Source of the DNA: Colocasia esculenta
Taxonomy: Eukaryota > Streptophyta > Magnoliopsida > Alismatales > Araceae
Direction: 5' to 3'
DNA length: 64,000 nt
Assembly: GCA_014218235.1 (NCBI GenBank)
Contig: CM024760.1
Location: 71,488,961-71,552,960, forward strand
The position numbers and the translations under genes were made by a program. Positions 11,179 through 21,476 of this stretch are shown piece after piece. The notes below the pieces were generated by a model. The model saw only the letters and a program-made list of their open reading frames with translations, searched no databases and had not been told where the DNA came from. Position 1 is the stretch's first letter. Every line of letters begins with the position of its first letter.

Positions 11179-12474
11179 TTAAGGGTAGAATCTTTTAAGG
11201 TACAACCCATTCCATGGGTGAGAGAGCTCGTCACCATCGGCATTGACTAGCCTATACGTGTTCCCAGGGTACACTTCTTTGATGACGTACGACCCTTCCC
11301 AATTTGCTTGCAATTTTGACCTAGGACCTCCAGGTTTTATGAAAATTCGTTTCAAGACCATGTCTCCTTCTTGGAATTTGTGTTCAATCACTTTCTTTTG
11401 AAAAGATCTTGAGAGTCTAATTTGATATGAAAGCACATGATCGGCCGCGGCTAGATGTCGTTCGTCTAAGAGTTCCAGTTGAGTAAGTAACGCCTCTCGA
11501 TGTTCGTCGAGATTAAGTTCCTTGTCCAGTTGTACCCTTAACGAAGGAATGCGGATCTCATGTGGGCATACCGCCTCCATCCCATAAGTAAGTGAGAAGG
11601 GAGTTTTCCCAGAGCGGACAGAGATGCGATAAGCCCATAGAGCCTCAATCAGTTTCTCAGGTCAGTTAGCGAATTTATGAGACTCACAAGTTTTCTTTAA
11701 AATTTTCAAAAGTGTTTTGTTTGTTGCTTCGGCTTGACCGTTGCCCTGCGGATAGTACGGAGACGAATGATGCAAAGAAATGTTGAATTTCTTACATAGG
11801 TCTTGAAGCTTCTGTGATATGAACTGGGGCCCATTGTCGGTGATGATGCTGCTTGGCACTCCAAACCGCGAGATGATGTTCTTCAGGATGAACCGGCACA
11901 AGGTTGAACCTTTGATTTCTGCAAATGCTTCTGCTTCGGCCCACTTGGTGAAGTACTCAGTAGTAGTGAGAATGAAAGATTTCTGTTTTACTTGAGCATT
12001 AGGATCACCAAGGGGTCCAATGATATCAAAGGCCCACATGGAGAATGGCCAAGGAGAAGATAGTGGATGTAAAGAAGAAGATGGAGCATGGATTTTATCG
12101 GCATGGAGCTGGCATTTGACGAACCTACAAACGTAGATGGCGCAGTCTTCTTCTGGGGTTGGCCAGTAATAGCCCTGCCTAAGGATTTTCTTTGCTAGCA
12201 TTTGACTATTCACATGCCCTCCACACTCACTGGAATGGGCTCCTTCTACTACCTTCCAGGCTTCTTCGTCCGACAAACATCTGAGGAGCATTCCATTTAG
12301 AGCGCGCCTGTACAATACTTCTCCCACAATAGTGTACCTTAGCGCTGCTCTACAGATGGCTCTACTATCCTCAGCTTCAGCTTCTTCTAGGAAGGTACTG
12401 TCCTTGCAATATTTCTTAATTTCATGGTACCATGGCCTTTCTTCCTCCATCATTTCTCCTAGCTCCACAAGCAT
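11179..12474 (-). pseudogene. G2 integrase (Tat-type gypsy, broken)
   Basis: Two adjoining minus-strand frames. 12474-11662 holds the N-terminal zinc-binding domain (HSSECGGHVNSQMLAKKIL, YYWPT, CRFVKCQLHADK) and the catalytic core with AFDIIGPLG, then FGVPSSIITDNGPQF and the Glu region PQGNGQAEATNK, so the D-D-E residues appear present. 11580-11179 holds the C-terminal part (MEAVCPHEI, GDMVLKRIF, ANWEGSYVI, WNGLYLKRFYP) and ends where these proteins normally end. A stop and frame change at 11580-11662 and a one-base overlap with the RNase H frame at 12474 break it. Function: insertion of element cDNA into chromatin. Confidence 0.95.
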
Positions 12475-13472
12475 TATCTCCTTCGTTCTCTTCTCTCTGC
12501 CTTCAAAACTAAGGAGTTCCTGAGGTTATTGAACCAAGGATCCTGAGTGGAGGGTGCTTCTAACCTTTGGACAATGATAGTCTCAGCACTGCGGCTGAGA
12601 GGGAAGGAGAGAGATGAGTCCAAAGACGCCAAGGCATCGACCATGATATTCTGAGAGCGAGGAGTATGAATGTAGATGAGTTTGCGGAATTGCTTGGCTA
12701 GGAGAGTGACCAGATCTTGATAAGACTTGAGTTTGGGGTCACGAGTGCAGTAGGTAGAAAGAATTTGCCTAAGGACGAGTTGAGAATCTCCTATGATCTT
12801 GAGATGACCGGCGCCTAAGAGATAGGCAAGATTTAGACCGGCTAGGAGAGCCTCATACTCTGAAACATTGTTGGTGGCAAGGAACTGGAGTTGATATGCG
12901 AGTGGAATGGTGATCCCTTCCGGGGTGAGTAGAACAGCACCTATGCCCTGTCCCCTGGAATTGAGAGCTCCGTCAAAGTGGAGCGACCAGAAGGGATCGC
13001 GAGATATAAGTGACAGTTTTTCATCGGGGAAATCCTCTTGAACCGTGTCACTATGGGGAAGAGGAAGGTGAGAAAGATGCTCAGCAATGACATACCCTTT
13101 TATAGCCTTTTGGACTACAAAGGTGATATCAAATTGAGACAAGAAGCTTTGCCAACGTGCCAATCTGTCGGCGAGGACTGGCTTCTCCAAAAGATACCTA
13201 ATAGAGTCCATTCTAGAAATCAAGCTCACCTGATGGGTTAGGAAGTAATGCTTCAATTTCTGCACTACCCACACTAGCGTTGCACAAGTTTTCTCCATTG
13301 TGGTGAGCTTGAGCTCGGAGGGATTGAAGAGCCTAGATAGGTAATAGACTGCACTTTCTTTGCCATAATCATCATGTTGAGGAAGGATAGCTCCTAGGGA
13401 GTCCTCGATAGTTGACAGATAAAGGATAAGGGGTTTCCCGGGGACAGGCGCCTGTAGCATGGACGGATTCAT
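12474..13472 (-). pseudogene. G2 RNase H plus second (archaeal-type) RNase H
   Basis: One uninterrupted 332-residue frame. The first half is the ordinary gypsy RNase H and its tail (LYLSTIEDSLGAILPQ, YYLSRLFNPSELKLT, MEKTCATLVW, ARWQSFLSQFDI). It is followed by a second RNase H (WSLHFDGALNSRGQGIGAVL, NNVSEYEALLAGL, IIGDSQLVLRQI, NIMVDALASL) with the Asp-Glu-Asp-Asp type residues in place. A dual RNase H is diagnostic of the Tat/Ogre lineage. In the first copy the usual catalytic D of YxDAS is replaced (YLSTIED), so it is probably the degenerate tether copy. Confidence 0.93.
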
Positions 13473-13639
13473 TAAATAACTTTTGAGCTCATCGAAGGCT
13501 TCTTGGCACTTAGCGTTCTATTTGAATTTGGCTCCTCCTTTCAACAGTTCATAGAAAGGACGACATCTTTGAGAATGCTGAGATATGAATCTCCTTATGA
13601 ACGGTAGTCAACCAATCAAACCTCGAAGTTAAGATATAT

Positions 13640-14764
13640 TCTTAGGAGGAGGCATCTCATTTATTGCCTTGGCCTTGTTTGGGTCTATTTGAATCCCCGC
13701 TTACTGACAATGAAAACTAGCAACTTTCCTGAGGAAACCCCGAATACACACTTCCTTGGATTCATCTTTAATTGGTATTCTTGAGCGCGTCAAAATACCT
13801 TGGCAAGCACGGAGGAGTGTTCTCTTCGGGTCTGAGACTTCACCACAATATCATCCACGTAAACCTCAACATTGATATGAATCATATCGTGGAAGATAGC
13901 TAACATTTCCCTTTGATATGTGGCGCCGACATTCTTTAATCCAAACGGCATGACCATGTAGCAATAAGTTCCCCAGGGTGTGGTGAAGGAGGTTTTCTCT
14001 TGATCCTCTGGGGCTAGACGAATTTGATTGTAGCCTGAGTAACTGTCCATGAATGAGAGGGTCTCGTACCCAGCGGTGTTATCAATTAGAACATCCAAAT
14101 GAGGTAATGGGAAATTGTCCTTTGGACATGCCCTATTTAAATCCCAGAAGTCTATGCAGATTTGCACTCTTCCGTCCTTTTTCATTACCGGGATTATATT
14201 AGCCACTCACAAAGGATAGAGGACTACACGGATGAACTTAGCTTTGTGTAGTTTATCAATCTCCTCCTTCATCTTCAAAGCAATGTGGGGGAGGAATCTC
14301 CTTAATTTTTACTTAACGGCTATTGCCCCTGGCTTCAAGATTAATCTATGTTCCACTAACTCGGGGTCAATGCCGGGCATGTGATCATATGACCAGGCAA
14401 AAGAATCTTTGTATTCCCTTAACATTTCTATGAGCGCTTCTTCTTCTTCAGAAGGGAGATTAGTAGAAATAGTCAAGAGCCTGGGTTCTTCTTCAGTTTC
14501 AATGTTTACCTCTTTGGTGGGTTCGTCCACTGCCGATGTAGGCTCGTCGATCCTCTTCATGCCACTGGCATACATCTCAGCAACGTCCTCTATTCCACCA
14601 TCTTCTTCATCCATGGGATCCTCTTCAGTTAAAATTTCATATACACCAAATCCATCGTCTAGCCCCTCATCTTCGTGCTGAGCTTCTATGCTTAGAATGA
14701 CAGCTTCTTGGGCGAACTCTTCGATAGCTAGAAGAGCGCCACACCTTTGCACCAGATCTATCAA
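13640..14764 (-). pseudogene. G2 reverse transcriptase (broken)
   Basis: 14764-14309 gives an acidic linker and the RT entrance (LREYKDSFAWSYDHMPGIDP, VEHRLILKPGA). 14206-13790 gives the palm: VQICIDFWDLNRACPKDNFPLP, SFMDSYSGYNQIRL, MPFGLKNVGATYQR and the catalytic box YVDDIVVKS. A stop at 14309, another near 14207 and a frame change near 13790 disrupt it. Thumb-like sequence can be followed to about 13640. CIDFWDLN replaces the usual CVDFRDLN, an R-to-W change that a single transition explains. Confidence 0.93.
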
Positions 14765-16081
14765 ATATCTATGGGGTATGCCACTACCCTTACCTTTCCT
14801 AATGGGGACGGGGACTTACTAGATTCTACCCTTAAACCTAACCAAGGGTTGATATTTACAAGAGACTCTGGTGGAGTATCCAGAGGTTTATTGGAAGGGA
14901 AAGGAACAGGTGCGGCGGGGCCGCAAGGATCCTCCGATGGGTCTGGAGGCAAAGGGAGGCCACCCGAGCTCAAGGTGTCTGCAGAGGAGTGGGTGTGCAG
15001 GGGGACAGAGGGCCCCTCACCCAAATCGCCCAGCATGACCATGATGGTTGAGGGGCGAGGATCGCAGCTTTAGCAAGAGGAAAGCAAGGTGGGGATCACC
15101 ACTGAGGAAGGAGTGCCAGAACGCTGGGAATTTCCGTCAAAAGCAGGGGAAATGCGAGGACGGGGATCACCGTCTGAAAGTTGAGAGCAAGGAGTGACGG
15201 GATTGCCGTCAGGAGTAGGGAACATGAGGACGGGGATCGCCGTCCGAGAGCAAGGAGTGACGAGGATCATTGTCGGGGGCGGGGATTGCAGAGGGAAAGG
15301 AGACGGGAGATTAGTGCTTGGAGAGGAAAGACAGGGATCGCCGTCTGAGGAACAGGAAAGGAAAGATGGGGATCGCGGTCCGAAGAAAAGGGAGGAAAGA
15401 TGGGATCATCGTCTGAAGAAAGGGGAGGAAAGACGGGGATCGTCGTCCGAAGAAAGGGAAGGAAAGACGGAGAACACATTCATTTTTTAATTTTTTTTTG
15501 TGTGTTTTTTTTTTTGAATAAAACACAACATACTAAATTAAGAAAGGATGCTAACTACTCTACATGTGAAGGCATCAGAAGAAGGAGAAAACTGAGCCAT
15601 TAAAGGAAAGAGCGAAATGGGGCGAAAAGTTGGTTAACGCTTCGAGGGCATCAGGGGAAAATTGGAGAATAAGAGGCAAAGAGAGAGGGATGAAGGCAAA
15701 TTTAGAAATAAGGATGGAAAACACAGAATGATTAGAAGGCCAGGAATGCCCTGGCCAGAACTCCACTACCAAGCTGACAGGGTTCAAAACTTCAAAATCC
15801 TCACCATACCCAAGCAACTGTCGCTTGGAGGTGGTTGCTGATGTAGACTTTGCTGACTCTACCACTGTTGGGAGCTGTGTGACACTAACCTCTCCGAACG
15901 AGGGACTAATTGCTGATATCAGGTCTTCTAGGTCTGACCCCTCTGCCTCTGCCTCTTCAGCTTTCTTCTTTTTACCGGGCCGCTGGGCCTCCAAAACTTG
16001 ATATGCGGATGTTGGTACTACTTCTATGACAGTGTTGTACCCCGGTTGTACAGGTCCTTTGACAAAATGATCATATAGTAT
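14765..16081 (-). other. G2 protease-RT linker region with hairpin repeat array
   Basis: Between the G-patch protease and RT. A 139-residue minus frame (15994-15575) begins with a Lys/Glu-rich stretch, and a proline-rich frame lies at 15042-14761; neither shows a recognisable domain. Tat-type elements have a long, poorly conserved linker here, so part may be genuine polyprotein. The middle (15159-15447) is a repeat array described separately, and a T-rich tract lies at 15484-15515. Confidence 0.5.
15159..15447. repeat. Array of seven GACGGGGATCGCCGTC-type units
   Basis: Near-palindromic 15-16-mers at 15159, 15196, 15229, 15330, 15365, 15399 and 15432, variants of GACGGGGATCGCCGTC, separated by purine-rich GGAAAG-type spacers. 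Each can fold as GACGG against CCGTC around a GATC centre. It reads as short D/P/S-rich peptide on the minus strand but has no coding pattern I recognise. Confidence 0.85.
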
Positions 16082-17100
16082 CTAGGTAAGAGGTTCTTGG
16101 TCTGACTTTAAGGTAGATGAGTATGCAGCCCACTCCATGTATCCTAGGCCCTGCCTTGTGATTTGCTTAGAATTAGCGATGACCTGAGTTCGCCCCTGGA
16201 GGTGGGCCCCAAGACCTTTCCCGGGCTGATAACCAATCTTGAACATGATGTTCCAGCCCTTAGCGCTTGATGGGATACCCTTCTTGATGGCAGCCAATGA
16301 TGGGGACATTGTCTGGTGCTGCGAGGAAAAGGTGTAAGCCCATGGATAATTCATGTCAAGCATTGAAATGACGGGCTTGTTAGATGGCCAGACTGCCGGC
16401 ATAATCTTCTCAATAGCCTCCACTGAATGAGTATTTGCTGCACTTTTGGCCTTAACTATGCGCCCTTGGAATGGAAACTTCAAACATTGGTGTGTCGTAG
16501 AGGGGACTGCCCCTAATGCCTCAATCCAAGGACGGCCCAGAATGGCCTTGAAGGTTGGGTCAATGTCAAGGACATAGAAGTCCACTGTCATCACAAGTGG
16601 GCCCAACTCTGCCTGTAGAGAGACAACACCATGGCAAGCGCGCCGAGAGTTATCATAAGCCGCTATGGTGGTGGGAGTGGGTTGCAAGTGGCGTTCAGAA
16701 ATATTACAAGATCGCAGAGTGCTCAGAAGGCACACATTTATAGAAGCCCCGGTATCGACCAATGTGGCATCAATGGCCACTTTGTTTATGGTCAAGGTCA
16801 CACAGAGAGGCATCATCCTAGCCTCTGGCGGAGCTGATTCACTGTCTGTGAAGGTAATTGTTGGTCCCTTGTTGACAATGGACAAGACTGATGACAGATT
16901 GTCAGGGTTCATGTCTTCACTTACCATAACCCTCTGCAGGAAGGCCCTTAAGGCATCTTGATGAGTCGGTGACCTTTTGATTAGCTCGAGGATAGATATC
17001 TTGACGGGAGTCTGGTCCAGATGCTTTAGGATATCATATTGGGCCTCCGGGACCGGATCTAGTTCCTCGCTATCTTGCTGCTGCTGCGGATTGTTGTTGT
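16082..17100 (-). pseudogene. G2 aspartic protease with G-patch domain
   Basis: The frame 16927-16082 is intact for 281 codons, and homologous coding continues upstream to about 17100 (AQYDILKHLDQTP, a conserved lead-in). The active site is LVDTGASINV near 16750, with the second part ILGRPWIEALGA near 16540. The C-terminal part carries a G-patch: GYQPGKGLGAHLQGR then RQGLGYMEW near 16230-16120. Fusion of a G-patch to retropepsin is known in several plant gypsy proteins and in betaretroviruses, where it binds nucleic acid. Role: polyprotein cleavage. This is the best preserved stretch of G2. Confidence 0.92.
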
Positions 17101-17104
17101 TGGA

Positions 17105-17725
17105 AGGTTGGGTCAGCTAACCCGGGATAGACACAGATGCATTTGGGTACATCCGGTGGAACATGCGCCCGCTGCGTAGGGCGAGGTTGTGGTGAAGTGG
17201 GGGTGGAGTGGTGTCAATGATGGAGGGGTTGGCTAATATGGGTGCAGGCACGGGGGGAATGGGATGTTAAGGGGTGATGGAGCGACGAGTGGCAAAATGG
17301 GGGTGTCATAGAATGGCGAGGTGATGGTGGCAATGGTGGGCATGCTGGAGGTAGATATGGTGGTAGTAGGTGTGGTGGAAGTAGGTGCGGCTTGGGAAAT
17401 AGCCAAAAGCTATCCTAGTTCGTGCTCGTCGTCATAGGCCCACGCGGCTGCTGGTGGTGGATGGTGGATGACGGGGTTAACATGAGCGGGTGGAGGAGGT
17501 GGTGGAGCAGGCTGAGGGTTCAGAGCAGGCTGATCATTTACCGGTGGCTGTGGTTGCTGTGGCTATTGTTGTTGTTGGTATTACTGCTAGAGTGGCTGTT
17601 GGAATTGCTGCTGCTGCTGCTGGAATTGCTATTGCTGTTGTGGCTTCTGTCGCCTTTGTTGTTGTTGCTGCTGTCTCTGACCCTGTTGGTCCCTCAATGT
17701 TTGAATTAACCTCTTCATCTCGGCC
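17105..17725 (-). pseudogene. G2 gag 3' part (Gln/Pro-rich)
   Basis: Minus-strand continuation of the Gag that starts at 41.6 kb, on the far side of E1. Immediately inside the E1 insertion point it reads AEMKRLIQTLRDQQ. Joined over the 5-bp duplication it follows in frame from the zinc-knuckle tail at 39966-40060. Downstream it is almost pure Gln runs, then Pro runs and tryptophan-poor sequence with several stops. Low complexity means the exact frame is uncertain below 17550. Confidence 0.75.
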
Positions 17726-17730
17726 CAATC
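17726..17730. repeat. E1 target-site duplication CAATC (left)
   Basis: CAATC here and again at 39961-39965, directly outside the two LTRs of E1. It is a perfect 5-bp duplication and proves that everything between was inserted into G2 as one event, later enlarged by E2. Confidence 0.96.
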
Positions 17731-19629
17731 TGATGATCAGTTTATCCCCATGTAATTTAAATAAATTACATATCTATTTTGGTGATTAACAAAACTCAGA
17801 TATAGTTTAATCTAACGAGATTTCTATGAGATTTAAGCACATGAAGCAAATCAAGGAAATACAAGCAAAATCAGTGAGTATTTATCACCCTATAGCATTT
17901 AGAGTTCAAAGCATAAAATTTTCTTAAGTACACATCGACTTTCTAGCTGTTATAACGATTTTCTTAGAATCCCAACGATTTGCCTCTCATAACGATTCGC
18001 TAAGAGATCGCAACGATTTGCCTCTCATAACGATTCGCTAAGAGATCGGAACGATTTGCCTCTCATAATGATTTGCCAAGAGATCGCAATGATTTGCTCC
18101 CAGGACGATTTGATAAGTGTGCACATCGATTCCGAGCTCATAACGATTTGGTTATCGCATCGATTTCTTAAGTGGGAACAATGATTTGCTCTCACAACGA
18201 TTTCAGTTTCACAACGACTCAATAAGTCTCATAACGACTTGGTCGCTGTAACGATTCGATACATTAAACAATGATTCGTTCACTATATCGACTGGATAAG
18301 TAAAACAATGATTTGTTCATAACGATTTGCTTACACTGTCATAACGATTTGTCTCTACAACGATTCGGTTATTAATGCATAACGATTTGTGTGTACATCG
18401 AATTGCTTGTGAATGTATAACGATTCACATGAATAATGACTCATCAACACAAGGATTTCATAAGTCATGATCATATCGATTTCATGGTGTATAACGACTT
18501 GATATTCAAACCTATTCTCAGATAGTTTGAAAAGTCAAAGTTTTCCCTCGCTTTTCTCTCACATCCATGCATTTATTATGACTGATCATATCACTGCACT
18601 GCATGCAAACGATATCTTCTATTTCCATGCTTATACTGTAAACATATTTTTAGAAGAACAGAATGGAATTTCCATTTCCGTATAAAATCACTCTAACGTT
18701 GACTGACAACAAGAGATAGCCTAGCTGTCTATTGTTTTAGCATTTAATGCGTGCAGGTCTCTGACAGCACACCTCAATACAATGTTGGATAATATGGAAG
18801 ATAAAGGACATCAAAGAAGATCCTCTCTCATTTTGCGTGCATGGAAAGCTAAAGACTGTTGAACAAGAAGCTCTACAGTGCCATGCAGTCTAACGTAAAC
18901 AAAAGCTTAGAGACAACATACACTTCAACGTTCAATTTTCAAATGGAAGACATATATAGAAGACTGAAGCTCCAGAAACACATACAACACTCACGACAAA
19001 CTTTTACAAGCTTCCTGCGAGCATTTGAAAGTGCGAAGCCTCACTCCTTTGCTTGTCTAGCTCTTAGCTCTCTGCATTCATTGTGTTAGTCTTGAGAGCT
19101 TCTGTGTATTGAGAGTGTTCCTCATCGTAGAACCTTATCTCTCAGTCATTGCTTCAGATCGAGCGTTGGTCTTTAAGCTTGATCTAGGGGCTTGTCTTCT
19201 TGAACACTTTTTGTGTTTGTTCGCTTTGTGTTGAAGGAAGACCTGGGGGTTTCTAGGGTGTTTGTTTCCCTTCGTGTAGAAGGAAGACCTGGGGGTTTCT
19301 AGGGTGTTGTAATTCCTCTTCGGGCTGTGAAGAGAAGACCAGCTACGGCTGGGTGTGTAAGTGTCCTTAAGGGGGACTATACCCTTGGGTAGTGAAATCC
19401 TGATGTATTGCTCATGGACTGGACGTAGGACTCCTGTGGAGAGGAGATCTGAACCAGGATAAATCCTTGTGTAGTGTGATTGCTTTGTGTGTAGTTGTTG
19501 TTAACTCTCACTAACACTAACATCTATCAAAGTGTATTTTATGTGACTGTTTTTGTGGACAGGTTTTAAAGTGATAAAAATTTTAAAATCCCATTCACCC
19601 CCCCCTCTGGGCTAGCTAGCTGAGCAACA
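17731..19629 (+). repeat. E1 5' LTR
   Basis: Starts TGATGATCAG and ends GAGCAACA, followed after two bases by the tRNA-iMet primer site. It is 1,899 bp against 1,936 bp for the 3' LTR (38025-39960); by eye they differ at a few percent of sites, mostly transitions, so E1 is not recent. The U3 part (17954-18497) is an array of AACGATTYG words; a TATA-like CGTATAAAATC lies near 18678. A 46-bp direct duplication (GAAGGAAGACCTGGGGG) lies at 19232-19305. A 76-codon ORF (18859-19089) is also open in the other LTR but has no recognisable domain. Confidence 0.96.
17954..18497. repeat. AACGATTYG array in E1 5' LTR (17/21-bp alternation)
   Basis: AACGATT words begin at 17954, 17974, 17991, 18012, 18029 and 18050, so steps of 17 and 21 bp alternate and give a 38-bp unit (AACGATTTGCCTCTCAT then AACGATTCGCTAAGAGATCGC). 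Further on the spacing relaxes, but CGATT/CGACT words continue to about 18497. The matching array in the 3' LTR is at 38248-38790. Confidence 0.9.
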
Positions 19630-19631
19630 AG

Positions 19632-19643
19632 TGGTATCAGAGC
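19632..19643 (+). promoter_or_regulatory. E1 primer-binding site (tRNA-iMet)
   Basis: TGGTATCAGAGC, complementary to the 3' end of initiator tRNA-Met, two bases after the LTR end. It starts minus-strand DNA synthesis of the element. Confidence 0.95.
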
Positions 19644-19694
19644 GAGTCTCTTCGACAAAGATGAAGATCCAACGATTTGAAGAGAAAAGATCAA

Positions 19695-21476
19695 ATGGCA
19701 GCCCAAGGTCACTTCGAAGGTCAGTCAGTTAACATGCCACCACTGTTCGTTGGTGAAGACTACACATATTGGAAGACAAGAATGGAGTTCTTCTTACAAG
19801 GACTCGACTATCAAATCTAGTCGATTGTTGAAGAAGGTGACCTTCTAGTCACAAATGAAAAGGATAAATGGATGGAAGATGACAAGAAGAAGATCTCTTT
19901 GAACTGCAAAGCCAAGAGTATTATATGTTGTGCTCTTAGCAAGAAAGAGTTCAACACCATATCAGCCTACAGATCCACTATGGAAATGTGGGAGAAGCTA
20001 AGGATCACATATGAAGGTACTGACAAGGTTAAAGAAACCAGAATAGACATTCTGGTAACACAGTACGAAAGGTTCCAAATGTAGCAAGGAGAATCCAATA
20101 CTCAGATGTACAGCAGATTCACCGATATCACTAATGGGTTAGCTAGTCTAGGTAAGACTTATCAGATGGGAGACATGGTGAGGAAAATACTCAGATCCCT
20201 ACCTGCTTGGTGGACTCCAAAGGTTATAGCAATAGAGGAGGCTAATGACTTGAAGATAATGTCATTAGAAAAGCTCATTGGGTCCCTCATGGCCCATGAA
20301 ATACATATGGAAAGGTTGGGAGAATCTTCTAGCAAAAAGAAGCACGCACTCAAGGCAGAAGAAGAGGAATTAGAAGAAGGCTGATATAGCCAAGAAAGCA
20401 TGAACAACAGTGAAAATGAAGAAGCAATGCTATCCAGAAGATTACAACGAATACTAGCTAAGAAAAAGAAGTATCAGTCTGGGAGAAGATACTTCAAGAA
20501 AGGGAAAGACCTCAAAAGGTCTGAAGTCAAAGATTCAAAGAAAAATGAACCAATTTGTTATGAATGTAAGAAGCTCGGACATATCAAGGCAGAATGTCTG
20601 AAACTCAAGAAAGCTGAATTCAGAAAGAAAGATAGTTCCAAGAATTTCAGAAGGTATAAGAAGAAAGCTATGGCAGCAGCTTGGGACAACAGTAGCGACT
20701 CGGACAGCGAGTCAAGCTCAAGCAATGAAGAAGAAGAAGAAGAAGAAGCAAACCTGCCATTCATGGCCAACATCGAAGACAAGGTAACATCAGACTCATC
20801 CTTTTCTTCATGCAATGAATCAGATTCCGATAATTTGGAAGAAGCTTTTAATGAACTATATTGTAAATACAAAGAAGTATGTAAATGACTAAAAACAAGT
20901 AAGAAAAAGATCGCATGTTTAGAAAATACTAACTCAGATTTAAAATCTGAAAATGAGCAAATTGAAAAACAAATTATAGAACTAAAAAGAAGAAACGATT
21001 TGTTATGTGAAGATCTGAAAAATAAAAATGAACAGATAGTTAAACTAGAAAAACAAGAAACTCCAGATGAACTTAAAAAGGAGATTAACACACTAACTGA
21101 AGAAAATGAAAAGCTATTAAGTACATTAGATAAATTCACAAATGGAAAACCATCACTAATACTAAAGGGAGCTAGACAATCAGGTAGAAAGAAACATGGA
21201 TTAGGATACATACCTCTAGACAATGAAGAAACAATAATAAATCCTAAAACATATCCAACACCAAAGTTTATAGCTGAACAAGACACAACATATAAATCAA
21301 ATTTTAAACACATTCCAACTGAAAAGGTAACTAAGATGTCTTGTTGTAGCCATTGCAACAAGTTAGGTCATATCAAAGTATCATGTCCAACTAAGTATAA
21401 AATATGGATAATCAAAAGGAAAAATGATGATACTAACCAACTAGGACCCAAAAGAACTTGGGTACCTAAAGCTTAG
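19695..21476 (+). pseudogene. E1 gag (Sirevirus-type copia), four in-frame stops
   Basis: Start ATG at 19695 follows the leader directly (MAAQGHFEGQSVNMPPLFVG). All coding stays in one frame to the TAG at 21476 but is cut by TAG 19818, TAG 20082, TGA 20382 and TGA 20886. The order is the UBN2-type gag core (YWKTRMEFFLQGLDY, MEMWEKLRITYEG, VRKILRSLPAWWTPKV), an acidic Ser/Glu stretch, zinc knuckle 1 CYECKKLGHIKAEC near 20555, a long coiled coil (20890-21160), zinc knuckle 2 CSHCNKLGHIKVSC near 21345, and the terminal GPKRTWVPKA. Long Gags with coiled coil and extra zinc finger are typical of Sireviruses. At least two of the stops (CAG to TAG, TGG to TGA) are single transitions. Confidence 0.95.

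Noticed and set aside
20558..21361. 267-codon minus-strand ORF rich in Ser/Leu/Phe
   Set aside because: Shadow of the E1 gag coiled coil and acidic stretch on the opposite strand.
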